From NCBI GenBank assembly GCA_013368315.1, contig JAACJM010000078.1, positions 62,001 to 126,000 of the forward strand: a stretch of DNA of 64,000 bases, written 5' to 3'. Made by a program: the position numbers and the translations under genes. The notes under the pieces are model-generated. The model was not told where the DNA came from. It did not search any database and was given only the letters and a program-made list of their open reading frames with translations. This DNA is from Tetrapyrgos nigripes (lineage: Eukaryota > Basidiomycota > Agaricomycetes > Agaricales > Campanellaceae). This document shows, one piece after another, positions 22,159-34,231 of the stretch (position 1 is the stretch's first letter; every line of letters begins with the position of its first letter).

Positions 22159-23040
22159 TTCTGAATCCCATCCCCATCCTTTGGTATGACGAAGAAGTGA
22201 GTAAGCCCTTTCATCGAGTAAGCTAAAGGTCCTTTGAGGATGGATGAATAAATTAATAATATCCGCAGACATCTCTTCGCCGCTCAGGGACAGAAAGTGA
22301 TCGTAAGATCGACCTGGTAGTATTCAGCGATTTATAAACTTCTACGACAGGTTCAAAGCACGACACTTAATTCTTCTTCTGAAATGCAACCTCCTTCCCA
22401 GTCTGCAGCGGGCTGTGGAAGGTTTGAGGACAGTGAAGGCTACAACTTACATATTTGGGACGAATTAGTGGGTTTAAGATAAGACATATGAGAAAAAGGT
22501 ACGTACAGGTCCCCCTTGCCATCACACCCATTACGGTACATAAAATGGATGGGAATATTGAATCTGAGTCTGTGAAAAAAAAACAGATGTGTTCAGCAGG
22601 TATATCATCGTTCAATCCAGTTCGAGCACTGACGGGGAATCGGACTCAAATTACTGGGGAACCACTTCCAGGTCCGTTAGGATCTGGATTCTGAGCGTAG
22701 TTTCGACGGTCATGCAGTTTTCACCGTTTAATCCGCAATTACCCGTTTCAAGGTATCTGTGTAGTGGATATTGAAGGGTAAGTGCGTTAATATGATATGT
22801 CTGTCACAAGCATGTGAGAAGGAAAAAGTCTCACGAAATTGCTGAAATCAAAGGTCCATGACCCGTAAAATGACCGCCACCGGTACCCTGACAGAGAATG
22901 TTCCCATTCCGAACCAAGTGAGGCTGAACGTCAAGGTCATTTATTCAGCCGTAGCGATGGATGGACGGTGTTTGTACGACTCACAGTTTCACGACCACAT
23001 CTAGACATCAAAGGACTTGATAAATCCAAAGTGAAGCAGG
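22159..23040. other. Intergenic spacer
   Basis: No gene or repeat recognised. It is the left part of the spacer between the two arms of the inverted duplication. Confidence 0.4.
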
Positions 23041-23092
23041 CCATTCATCCGATATGATCGTCACTGTTCATAACCTGCAGAGAGATAGATAG

Positions 23093-23359
23093 ATATCCAC
23101 AGCGTGGTCCTCTACGAACATGCCGGGGAAGTGTGGCAAGATATTCAGAGCCATTCGTAAGTGCCCTATACTTTGCGAAGCACTCGTTCTACTAAAACCC
23201 GACTTGATTCTTCTCTTAGACGGTGGCAAAACCATCAGAGTCAAAGTCGTCGATACTTGCCCAAGCTGTGGACCTCAAGACCTCGATTTGTCCCCTGCTG
23301 CGTTCAATAAACTTGCTCTCCTTAGCAAAGGAAGGTTGCACGGAGTCAAATGGCGCTAG
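23093..23359 (+). pseudogene. Expansin-like (DPBB/RlpA-type) domain, partial
   Basis: Two exons (about 23093-23156 and 23220-23359) encode NMPGKCGKIFRAIHGGKTIR, then VKVVDTCPSCGPQDLDLSPA and ending SKGRLHGVKWR-stop, the second half of a double-psi beta-barrel as in fungal expansin-like/RlpA-like secreted proteins. The DTCPSC...DLDLSPAAF box is intact. An upstream SDMIVTVH at about 23,048-23,070 matches the expected preceding segment, but a signal peptide and the first barrel half (G-x-x-T-x-Y, G.CG) were not found and splice signals there are poor. It may be a 5'-truncated gene or a gene with unusual upstream exons. Confidence 0.6.
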
Positions 23360-24105
23360 GTCTAGAATTGCCAGGCCGAGAGGAGTTCAATGTTAATTCA
23401 TATATGAGACTCAGTACTAGCTTTTTCATGACTTATTTATTATTTATTGACTACTTAGCAAGGACTAGGAGCGATCCGAACGATCTTTTCTTTCGTCAGG
23501 CTGAGCGTCCTGGAAGTGTAACGTAGGCGATAACATTGTGAATGCGGGGACTTCGACTATTTCGACTCCGCATACCTTCGTGCGTTCTGGCGTTCTGATT
23601 CTAGTTTGTTCGGCTGAAAGCAGTGGTAGTCTTCCAGAGCAGACAAAGATATATCATAGCGTGAAACTCGTGTAAGGATAATTGATTACCTACGCAAGAT
23701 CAAAACGCTGGACCCAAAATGCAGTGACGGTAGCCCGAATAGCTTCCGATGGACTTCCGGAAACCTAATCCGAGCAGATGACGTTAAGCGGTGTCGGGTA
23801 TGTTACTCACGATGTAACGACGAGAACAGGAGTCTTTCTGTACAGAAAGTCTCTTGATACTTGGATTTATCACAGACAGAGACACACGGACAGTGACACT
23901 TGAAAGCAGAACAGTTTTTGGCAGTTGAACCACCGTGGCAACCTGGCTGAAAGCGAGGCGGCAAACTTTGAAAACTTACCGTCTATGGCAGGTCATGGGA
24001 TCCCATAAGACGTAACCCGGGCCTCTCACGAGATCTTTCCCCACACTAAATTCGCGGTGTTGAAAAGTTGGTTCCCTCCTTTCCCCCCTTCCCGCCTTTT
24101 CAACC
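23360..24105 (+). promoter_or_regulatory. Upstream region of the MFS transporter
   Basis: No gene recognised. A C/T-rich stretch (24,070-24,100) ends in CAACCATGG, a good initiation context for the transporter. No clear TATA box. Confidence 0.35.
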
Positions 24106-26983
24106 ATGGCAGGGTCCCCCAAACTTTCTATAGAGAAAGACCAGGTCTCCCAAGTCGAAAAAGCCCAGGATGACTACGATTTCGGAGGAGAGTCCCAGCT
24201 TCCTCCTCCACCCATTCTTACAGAAGAAGAAGAACGGAGACTATATCGCAAAATAGACATACGACTCATGCCAATCCTGTGTCTGATGTATCTTTTCTCC
24301 TTCTTGGATCGAGGTGAGCACACGCTGAGGTCGTCTTCGGCGTATATTTAGACAGTAGACTGACCTTATGCACAAATATAGGCAACATTGGTAATTCATG
24401 CATGCTTCTCGAGGCTTCGCTGGATGCTGATATACCATGAAGGGAATGCAAGGCTACAAGGGTTGGAGAAGCAGCTAAATTTGGTTGGGAATCAGTTTAA
24501 CATTGCTCTGGTGCGTGCTTTTCGTTGCTTCTTTGGTCGTGTCTTCGCTCATTGGTACGGAACGGAACCTATGCTTTGTAGACGATGTACTTTATTGTAT
24601 GGTCCACTTTATCATCATTTCGTTCCGAGCAAAACCTTATACACTCCCCAGCCGTATTGCATCTTCGAATGCCCAGCAAAGTCAGTTCTCAAGCCTTTTG
24701 TGACTTGAACGGCTCAGGCCCATTCACTTCCTTCATCATAGCCTCGTTCTCAAGAAATTTAGGCCTTCATTGTCAGTGACGACTTTTTCTCTCTCTCGTC
24801 AAGTTGAAACACTTACTAATAGGCGTACAGGTGGCTTCCAGGGATCACTGTGAGTACTAGTGCCTAATCATTACACGGCTTATTGGACCTAGGATGAACA
24901 TTCTCGTAGGTTGTTTGGGGAATTATCATGTACGTTCTCGAGTCCATTTCATCCAGATACTCACTAACGGAAAAAATGATAGGACACTTATGGGGCTAGT
25001 GAAGACGTAAATCCATTTTGCCTCCCTCTACCCCGATAAAGTCTTGATTGTCTTGTAACCCCAGCTATCCTCAACTCGTAGGAGTTCGTGTTTGCCTTGG
25101 CGTGGCTGAGGCGGGTTTATTCCCCGGAGTATCTTACTAGTAAGTTCATCTCCAGGCGTAATTTGGGGAGAACGCTTACTTACTACTGCTTCTTTCTGAT
25201 CCCCTTTCACTTTAGTCTGACGCTATGGTACCCCCGGAGTCATTTACAATATCGCATCGGATTATTCTTTGGCGCTGCGACTCTAGCTGGCGCTTTCTCT
25301 GGCTTGCTAGCTTATGGAATCTCGTTTATGTCGGGTACGCGAGGGTTGCTTGGATGGTCGTGGATTTTTGTGAGTTCTTCTGATCTTTCGACGTTATATC
25401 TTAGCGGTGCTGAAGTCTGCCGTCCTATTCTAGATTCTGGAGGGTATCGCGACTGTTGGAGTAGGGATTTTGGCCTTCTTCTGTGAGGAATTCTCCTTCG
25501 TCCTTTGCTTCGCTGATGTCAAATCTATTCCTCTCTAACAGACCTCGTCGACTTCCCCGTGACTGCCAATTTCCTGACACCTGAAGAACGAGCCTATATC
25601 GTCTGGAAGAAGAGTAAGTGTCGTTATTCCCGGGACCTCAAGTCAAAGGCCCGATGTCTAAAACCTATCCGCTTTGCCATGACACTAGAGTACGACAACT
25701 CTTCTGTCGGCGAGGAGGAACACTTCGAAGTCAAGCATATTATACAAGCTGTTACCGATTGGCAAGTTTGGTTGCATATATTGATTTATATGTCTCTTAT
25801 TGCTCCGTGTAAGTACTATTCAGTCCATATTCGAAATCCTTTGCAGCACTGGGCGCTCGAGAGTCGAATTTTGGCTTGGCTAACTCTGTTGATATGGCTT
25901 TACAGTGTATGGAATCACACTCTTCCTTCCGTGAGTTACTCCTCTTATTTAGAGCACTGATATTGATAAATTTCTTCTTGAACGTGAAAGGACAATCATC
26001 AGCAAGTAAGTTCAATTATTTCGTAGAGATCTAATTTGTCTCTAACTTCTTTCATAGTTTTGGCACATTTTCCACCGCTGAAAGCCAGTTACTTACCGTT
26101 CCACCATATGTCTTTGCTAGTAAGTTCTTCGATTTTGAGATCAGAAGGACAACGAGATACGAGCTCATCTCATCATCTTTTTTCCTGCTTCCCCCTACCC
26201 CCTTCCCCTTTTCCCCGTCCCTTCATCAATCTATCGTATTGATAATGCTACTAGCCACCGTCCTACTCTTCTTCGCCTACTTCTCCGATAAAATCCACAT
26301 GCGTTCTCCTTTTGTCTACACTGCACTCCTCATGTGTCTCGTCGGATTTTCTATCAATATTTCGGATGTGGCTCCTGGTGTGAAGTACTTCGGGACCTTC
26401 TTAGTTGTTGGAGGAAGTTATGCTGGGTTTCCTGGGGTTGTCGCTTGGTAAGTGCTGAGTATTCTCAGTCCTCGAGGAACCCAGAAACTATGAAACTGGA
26501 CGCTGAGTTTATCCTTTTCTCGATGTTGTAGGCTTGGAAACAATCTCTGTGGTCAGTACAAACGCGCAGTGGGTATGGCTCTCCACATTGGTATTGGTAA
26601 CTTCAGTGGTGCGATTGCGTCGAACGTGTATCGGACGAAGGATAAGCCTAGGTTTGTTGTCGGTCGTGAGTCTCTTTTTTATTTGAGTTCTTTTTCGTTT
26701 CCCCTTCCCCCTTCTCCCGTTCCTTTCTTCTTTTTCTCCGATTCTTCTGCGATTGGAGTTATTTCTAGATTGACGCTAATCATCTCGTTTGCTAGATGGA
26801 ATCGAACTAATGTTCGTTGGAATCGGCCTCATCTGCGTACCTATCGCTGTGTTGTCCTATCGGCGGATTAATGCCAAACGGGAGGTTCTCTTGCAGGAAA
26901 TGAAAGAGCAAGGGAAGGTGTATAGTCCTGCAGAGTTGAGGGCTATGGGGGACAGGGCTCCTGATTTCCGTTATATCCTTTGA
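24106..26983 (+). CDS. MFS transporter, anion:cation symporter (allantoate permease-like) family
   Basis: Twenty exons can be joined in one frame to 506 aa: 24106-24313, 24382-24390, 24443-24510, 24582-24596, 24652-24680, 24742-24775, 24823-24849, 24910-24929, 24983-25006, 25065-25139, 25216-25369, 25434-25482, 25542-25613, 25689-25808, 25906-25930, 25991-26005, 26058-26119, 26255-26447, 26532-26665, 26796-26983. The protein has the family hallmarks FSFLDRGNIGNARLQGLE, GNQFNIAL, PYCIFECPANLVLKKF, WLPGIT, VCLGVAEAGLFPGVSYY, LYGITLFLPTII and WLGNNLCGQYKRAVGMALH, with 12 expected helices and cytosolic termini. Members import vitamins, allantoate, nicotinate or similar organic anions; substrate cannot be fixed here. 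Length is normal. Micro-exons of 9 and 15 nt are required to keep the conserved sequence. Confidence 0.9.
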
Positions 26984-27435
26984 TTGGGAATGAATACTTA
27001 AACTAAATAGGATGGGAGTTGATTCCTTGAGCTTTCTGATGCTTTTCCGGATGAATATGGATATGGGCTTTTTGGTGCCTTTTGTTGGGATTTTGTTACA
27101 ACGATACACCAATTTACCATTGTATTTTCTAAATGTCAAAATATATGAGCGATAGACGTATGATACTTGCACATTTGAGTGATCCTTGCTGAGTAGATCA
27201 GTATGCAGCTTACAGGTGTAACGAATATGCGTAGTAAGCAGTACGCTATCCTTTGAATTTGGTTGGAGCCTTATCGTCATCGTGCCACGCGCAGCGATGG
27301 CCCACATTTCCCTCGTAAACAGTACGAGCAATTTATCTATCCTCAAAGCATCTACTAAGCTACAAGATGACACGGTGGTTTAGTAGCTTACTCCAATAAA
27401 GAGGCCTACTTCTTCGCCCTGCCAAAGCATGAGAG
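26984..27435. other. Intergenic spacer with a hairpin-family end
   Basis: Between convergent genes. At about 27,278-27,300 it holds GCCACGCGCAGCGATGGCCC, then ACA, the hairpin end of the short-repeat family, without a recognisable opposite end. Confidence 0.45.
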
Positions 27436-29453
27436 TCACTCATCCTCTTCTATTTTCAATATTTCATCATCCAAATCCGTTATGCTATCCAAAACAATAC
27501 TAGAACTGACCCGACCATTCCTCCTCCTCAGACTTGAGACCATTTCAAGTTCTAGATCACGACTTTCCGACCATGGCATAGTGGGAACAAAATTAATATC
27601 AATCAGCCTTTGAGAGGAGAGAACCCCTTCATCGACTGATTTATGAAGGTTGAGAAGCATACGCGATACCATTATCGCGGAGAAGTTGAATGTAAACGTG
27701 ATTAGAGGTTCTGTTGTGTAGGCCTAAGATGTACGAGATGAAGGGAAGCGAATTTGATAAGCAGAAAAAAGTTGAATGAGTTGGGAAACAAGGTGAATCA
27801 TGTGGGTACCTACCCCGGAAGCCTAGGCCACAAATGTAAGCAAACCTGCAGGCGCATGGAAGCCCAACTTACAAAGTATGTTATTATATGTGCAAGCGTC
27901 GCAAGCAGCTTGAACCTAGTATATTTCGACATCTCAGCAGATGAAGTACAACAAAACCTCTACAGCGTCGACACTTACGCATAGTACACGGCACCTGTTT
28001 GAGGGGTCACAATCGAGGAAAGGAGAGATACGTCCACTCAAAGTTAGACTATAAGCAGACAAGTTACTCACCATCTCGAAACAATAACGCAATCAACGGA
28101 TCCGATACTTGCGCAAAGCTATGATAATGTCTCATCGACCAGGATTTCCATAGTGTTAACAAAAAGATCAGAGAGTCGAAGGCTAGCCCTATTATCCATG
28201 GGATCATTCGTTCTGAGGTACAAAGAAGAAAGAAAGAGAAAAGACGAATCAGATTGAACACGAGTTTGATATAAGTACAAGTGAGAAACGCACGGAAGAC
28301 ACTGAGAAGATAAAGATCAAAGATGACGAGGATGAACGTTAAACATAAAGATGCATGTTTGCCAAGTCATAACAAATGGACTCACGTATCAAAAGGTACC
28401 GTGACCAGACACCCTTCAGGATGCAATTTCATCGGGACAATACCTTGGTCTAAGCCCACCCACTGTTGACATGCAGAGAACTCAGCGTTGAACGCAAGAC
28501 CATGGTAATCAAGTCTTACTCACCATAGAAATCCCTATGATTGACAAAGCTGCGAAAACCACAATAACCAAAATTGGACGACTCCGTTCGTAAAGTGCGT
28601 ATATACGCAAACAAAGGGAGCCTGCCAACGTGAGCGTGAGTGTAAATCAGGTAAACCGTGCCATAGGAGGATTAGAAAGTTAGAACTTAAAGTATACCTA
28701 CCATATATAAGCACAGCTCTCAAACCGACCCAAACGATCCAGTAGGAATAGTATCGCATGCACCTAGATACAAACAAGCCACTTCAGAATTAAAGGGAGT
28801 TTTGGGATTTCATCTCGACCGGAATTTACTGACGCCTGAAAACGCAGAAAGATTGGTGTTCAGAGCCATAACGTATGACGTCGAGTAAGTAAAGAACAAG
28901 TTCGAAAATGTAGGGGAAGGGATATGCCCTTACATTAGTACTCATCATCGAAAACTTCACCACCGTCACAGGAATCGTTCCGAATAACGCCAAATATCGG
29001 ATGATAAGGAAGCAATAAGAGGATAGGATTTTAGGCCGACTCCAGATGTAGTTGACTTCGTCGCCTGAAACGATATCAATGAGATGTGAAACTTCGAACC
29101 ATGAGTGAGTACTCGTCAGGTAGGTAGAACTCACCGAGAGTGATAATATAATCCCAGCACAAAATCGCTATAAATGTATTTTGTTGCGATTGCGGATTAG
29201 GATTATGATAGTCCCTCATCTCAAAGAAAGGCGACCGCGGCTGACGTACTGATACCCAACAGGTACATATACCTATGAACCATTCTGTGGACCCGGAAGA
29301 TATTAGCATCATTGCATACTACAAACAAGCACTACTGTGCAGCGACCAGGCAAGGGAACGTCCAAGGATGCAATACAGAAGGATATAGAATGGAGCTACT
29401 CACATCTGCCCCTCAATAGCAACGCCAACGCCGGGATTGCTGCCTTGATCCAT
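27436..29453 (-). CDS. DUF6533-type seven-helix membrane protein, paralogue B
   Basis: Starts MDQGSNPGVGVAIEGQ at 29453 and ends at 27436 after LDDEILKIEEDE. The exon plan is the same as in paralogue A, with conserved segments LCWDYIITLGDEVNYIWSRP, VTVVKFSMMSTN, MRYYSYWIVWVGLRAVLIYG, LRIYALYERSRPILVIVVF, WVGLDQGIVPMKLHPEGC and ERMIPWIIGLAFDSLIF. The 8-nt micro-exon TGTCTTCC and 9-nt micro-exon GCTTCCGGG (A-S-G) are both present with AG/GT borders. No frameshift found. It forms the inner end of the minus-strand arm of the inverted duplication. A CTTTTATA box lies about 420 bp upstream (near 29,872). Confidence 0.85.
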
Positions 29454-30877
29454 GGTGATGATGTCTTCATCAAAATATCACGATTTCACAAAACTTCAAC
29501 TTGGGGACGTATACGAGACGAGAGGAAATGAGACGAGACAAGGTTGTTTTGGCTCTGGTCTTCGCGTTTATTGGATGTCGCGTTCGTTCGGAGAGCAGGG
29601 GACGCCGAGTGTAGAGTGTAGAGTTACGGGTAAAAGAAAACAGGAACGCAAAGGAAGGGAAGGAAGAGGATTTAAAGAGAAGGGAGCAACAGGAGGTTTA
29701 GGACAGGGAAGAGGATAGCGATACGACACGACACAAAAGCACGAGCACGAGCAGTAACAGAAAAAGAAGACCTCGAAAACAACAACAGTGACAATATTCT
29801 TTACAGTATCAGAACGAAAAGGACCCGGGTCCGGGTCCAGAGGCGTGGGGTGCAGAGAGAGGAACGATCTCCACTATAAAAGGTTTTTTGGCTTTGGCGC
29901 TAAGTCGTTTACAGTGCTTACAGAATGGTATTGCACAATTTGCATCTCCTTATGTAGACTCAGGGTTAGGTCTGTACTGTAATGGTCGGCCAATGCCGTG
30001 GTTCACTTGTCCCTGCATCAGTGTTCGTGACATACGTATGTTTGTACGTGGCGTTGCCATTGAAGCCACAGTGCGAGTCCCCGATGATCACTGACCCCAA
30101 AGGAGTAAGCAACAAGACTATTCATAGATGAAGGTGGTGGAGGAGGAGGGGGAGGAGGAGGAGAAAGGCGGGTGGGGGGAGGGAGGGGGTTGGTCGTTTG
30201 GGGCTGACACAAGCTGTAACTGAGGGATGGCGATGGCAGATGCTTGACTATGGAGTACGGTCTGGACTCGCGTGGTCATATATTTTCCGTCTAGCCGGCA
30301 TCGACTGAGTCTAGACTTTCGTTCGGACCGGTAACAAACTGGTGGACGCAGGAAGGATTTAGAAAATGATGGAGCAAACTCAGAACTGGGACGACAATTA
30401 CACTTCAGAATAGCCAATATAGCTTAGACTCGTGAACCAGTCTATTGGGTAATCTAACATGGCCTGGCGGACTTTGAATGGGGCGTTCTGACGAACGTCA
30501 CGAACTGCGGCCGGAGTTCGAAAAGAATGGGACCGAGCCTAAATTTAGCTCTGCGAAGAACTTAGATTTGGTCGGCACAATTGCACAATAAAAACCTTTG
30601 CCTGTGACGCTTTGAGACTTTCGGGCGAGGAGGTAAAGGAGACGGGAAGTGTGGGAAAGAAGTGACTGACGAACGAAAAAAAGGACGAACTCGTCGATAT
30701 AGACGCCGCCGAGCAAATACGTAACTAGAAGTCATCAAAACTGAGCTAGTAGCAGGAGTGCACCTTAGGAGCGTGTGCGCTAGAAATTGGCCAACATTTG
30801 AGCTGGATGGCGACAATTTTAATTTGGGGATGCTAGTGGTGGAGTGGGAATGCGCTGAGTCACTTCCTCTATACATA
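29454..30877. other. Upstream region of paralogue B and spacer
   Basis: Holds the likely promoter of paralogue B (minus-strand TATA near 29,872). A purine tract of GGAGGA repeats lies at 30,126-30,195. Open frames here are low-complexity and not credible genes. Confidence 0.45.
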
Positions 30878-31112
30878 CTCATGGTCACGGAAAGTGACGG
30901 TCCCGTGATCCAAACGTATATAAAAAGTTCGAGTCCATCTTGCACACGCAATGTCTGCTTTGCCCCGATCTTTTGCCACAGATGGGTATTAAACATCCCA
31001 AAGATCAATGGACTGAAACTTGGGCTTAAGTTGGGTATTGTCTAGCTCAAGGTGAAGGAAAATTCTACAGCACAAAGAAGCGTGGGAGACCGTCACTTTC
31101 CGTGACCATGAG
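30878..31112 (+). mobile_element. 235-bp MITE, copy 2
   Basis: Identical to 19,282-19,516, in the same orientation, again bounded by TA on each side. Because it lies in the inverted arm yet keeps plus orientation and sits about 1.4 kb (not 0.6 kb) from its DUF6533 gene, it is an independent insertion and not a by-product of the duplication. Confidence 0.85.
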
Positions 31113-31128
31113 TATGCATGCATCGCGT

Positions 31129-32188
31129 GTTACGAGGCCCTTTAGGGACTCGTTCTTATTTCCGCGTGTGGTCCAATTTGCAAACGACTACGTCTACGTC
31201 GGAATGACGCTTCACTCGGGTAATTTCTCAGTATTCAGCAGCGTGGCAGAACCACACTATAAGAACAAGGTAGCTAAGGCTCGATCCGTGGCCCATGGTG
31301 TACTATACACTGCCGCCGGAAGAAGGAAAACTTTTATACTCCGCCTGTGTCGATCCACACCTCAGCTGCGAAATCACTCTTGATGTGAACAAGGCCATGG
31401 CCGAAACACTGAGTAAAGTACAAGTAAACTTCTTCCGACGACTTCTTGGACTCTCAAAACGCTCCACCGTAGTGACGGTGTTCACGGAGACTGGGATCAT
31501 CCCTATACTCTATGTGCGAGCGGCCGTCAAAGAAAGTTTCACGTTGGCAAGAGCAAAAACGCGAACCTGGATCTCGGACCTACTGACTGTCATCGAGAAA
31601 ACTGTACCGGTTTCAAGTGGACTTGCCATAGATATTGATGGTCTCCATGATGTGGATGCCCTAACTGATTTCATTGAGGGCGTACACAAGGCGATTTTCA
31701 CATGGGTCGAAGACAAACTTGCAGCTTCTTACACCAAAACGTTCTTGATACAGTTACGGCAAGAGCCAGACAAAGAAGGTCTCGTATATAAGTATCGTAC
31801 ACGGTGCTTTCGTGAGTACTTGGTCAATATCAAGAATGCCTGGCATAGAAAAGCCTTTACCAGAGTGCTTACAGGGGACCATCCCCTGGCTATAGAGCGT
31901 CTCCGCTGGACTGACCACCATAGGCTCGAAATTCCGCCAGAGCACCGCTTTTGTCGCTTCTGCCTCGTCAGTGTGGAGACTCCAGAACATGCACTACTAC
32001 AATGTAGTCATGTTCCATTGGTGGACCTCAGGGGTAACTACCCGATGACATTTTTCAGGTACGAGCCTACTGCTCGAACTCATGACAATCTCGCCAACGC
32101 TACTGCCCTTCCTGCTGCAATGCTGTCGAGTAAGGTCTCATACTCACTCACTGGACAATACATTTTCGAAGTCCTAAACAATATTTGA
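31129..32188 (+). pseudogene. LINE reverse-transcriptase C-terminal fragment with long open frame
   Basis: After GTTACGAGGCCCTTTAGGG at 31,129 comes FANDYVYVGMTLHSGNFSVF, homologous to the YVRITFCSVEND region of the LINE at 3.1-4.5 kb. One frame change near 31,310-31,340 leads into a 297-codon open frame (31295-32188) with DPHLSCEITLDVNKA, VNFFRRLLGLSKRSTV, ETGIIPIL and a Cys/His knuckle CRFCLVSVETPEHALLQC (C-x2-C-x8-H-x4-C). The catalytic RT core is absent, so it cannot transpose by itself. The long open frame and retained CpGs suggest it is younger than the LINE at 3-4.5 kb. Confidence 0.75.
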
Positions 32189-33127
32189 ACAAACAAAATT
32201 ATATATTCATCCCCCTTATCGTAGATCCAACCCATAGTAGTCCCTAGCGTAGTCGATAGTTACACCTGTACATAGAAGTCAAAGGTGATCGTAGGGTAGG
32301 ACAGAATCTACGACGGATGTAGAGGCCGCCAGCTCATCCTTTACCTGCCCTAGTACGGTCCCGGGAACGCTACTAAGCGTGTGCCTCCCGGAAACCGGCG
32401 TTCCACACGGGGACCATGCCGCGTAATAAATTCCTCCTCCTCCTCCTCCTCCTCCACAAGGCAAGACTGACACCATTTAGAAACAGATAGTAACATATGT
32501 TGAAGAACGTATCTCGAGGGCCTACGTACAGAGGCCGCATGCTACCTTATGTATTTCAAGGTCTTCTTTATCTCCTCGATTTCTTCTTTTTAGACTTCAA
32601 GCTTCAAGGCTTCAGTGAGTTCATTTCATCCACCCTGGCTAGCCCGCAGTTGGTCGCCTAAGCCTGAAACGGCGAAACAATGAAACATTGACATCTATCC
32701 GACCTCTGTCGGACAGTAGACTGAGACTCAGTGTTCATGGATATCCGTATCACCGCGAGCACATTTGGGACCAATTTGGGACGCCGTTGGGACTACATAC
32801 GTTGACTCTTCAAGAGTACACGTACATAGTCCGTACGTCCGTACAGGAAGACTTCGTGGCCCTGGCCCTAGTCAGTGGTATGTTTTAGGCTTTTGACCTT
32901 TTAACCGTTCAGCCTTTCAGGGTGTCTATGACGTCGACATCTGCTAGCCTATCCGATGATTTGACGATGTTACGATCCTGCATGTGAAAGTAACAAGTGA
33001 GACACTTGCCGTTGGTCTTAGTACTCGTATGCGTACACACCTCCTTTCTAACACCCAAATCTCTCGCTCTTTTACCCTCAAACCCTCACCTTCCCATCCC
33101 TATCCCCATCCCTACGTATCCCTATCC
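32189..33127. other. Intergenic spacer with microsatellite
   Basis: Contains a (CCT)n tract near 32,433-32,455. No gene recognised. 32,690-32,830 has short similarity to sequence near 38,760 upstream of paralogue C. Confidence 0.4.
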
Positions 33128-34231
33128 CTATCCAAACGCGAATCCGAAGCAGAAGTCGTATCCAGAAGTCGTAGCTGAAGCTGAACTAGACTTAGGGGCA
33201 GCGGCACTAGTCGTAATAATATTACCATTGGTAACTTGAGGGTTGTCGAGGAGGATGTCAAGCTATGATAATGAAGGAAAAAAAGAAAAAGATGACAAGG
33301 AGACGATGATGCAAAAACAAGCCGATGTAAGGCAGACAGGAACATGAGGAACAAAGCGAGACGAATGGTCAGACAAGCATTAAGTGCAAACACGCAGGAC
33401 GTACCTCATCGAGTCCACCCCATCTCCATCCTCATTTTCAGCCCGAGGTCATGTTCACTGTCAACGTCCCTTCATCCCTACGCTCATTCCCATTCCCTTC
33501 CCTATATCTTTGGTTGGACTAAAGCTCGATGTCGCTCGCTCCCCTCCCAACCCATACAACCCCGAACCCACGCCTAAGCCTCCACTCCCCACACCCATAC
33601 CCTCTCCAACCCCCATATCCTCACTGCTCCCCCCCATCCTTACACCTACGTTCCCAAACTCCTCCCTTCTCATCCTCCCAATATCCCTCGGAACAATATC
33701 CAACAAGAAATCAAACTGGTCGGATTTAGATAGAGCCGCAGCGGTATCGCTCCGGGAAAGGGTACGTCGAATTCAGGTAGGGGCAGAGAAGAGGCGAGGC
33801 GAGAACGACAGCGGAAAGTAATCAAGACCAAGTCAAAATTGGAACGAAGAGAAGAGAGAAAGACGCATTGTCGCGTGGTTGCTCGATAGAATTAGAGCTG
33901 GAGAGACGTGGAGGATACGATAGACAATGGCTATGAGGTAGATGCTGCCGCTTCAGACAGACTTACCGTCCGTTGAGATCATCTATAAGATAGGGCGCGT
34001 TAGTCCTACTCCAAATCACAACCATAGTACAACCAAATGACTTCACCTTCACATCTGGAGCCATTTTCATCACTTTCTTAATCCTCGCTAGCGATAACAG
34101 GATGTTTATAAATCATCATCTCGTCCCCCGCAGAATCTATCTGTCGCTGCCAGAATGACCGAAGAAAATCGTTGAGAGGTTCGCCGGATTGGTCGTACTA
34201 TGGGGGTTTTGGTGTGCTTTGGGTCGGCCAT
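33128..34231 (-). pseudogene. NF-YC / HAP5-like CCAAT-binding subunit, frameshifted
   Basis: On the minus strand: ATG at 34231 (MADPKHTKTP), then in shifted frames FLRSFWQRQIDSAGDE, LLSLARIKKVMKMAPDVK, a putative 16-nt exon reading MISTD, and [20 protein letters not shown] then FLLDIVPRD. These are the linker, alpha1-L1 and alpha3 segments of the NF-YC histone fold (LPLARIKKVMK, KRRTLQRxDIAAA, FDFLIDIVPR), which binds CCAAT boxes with NF-YA and NF-YB. A Gly-rich tail ([18 protein letters not shown]) and last exon ending GFAFG-stop follow. The FWQRQ and LARIKK segments are in different frames with no intron between, and the alpha2 segment is not recognisable, so this copy looks dead. Its duplicate is at 17.58-18.39 kb. 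Confidence 0.65.

Noticed and set aside
30018..30417. Pro/Ser-rich open frames on minus
   Set aside because: They derive from a GGAGGA microsatellite-like tract with no conserved features.
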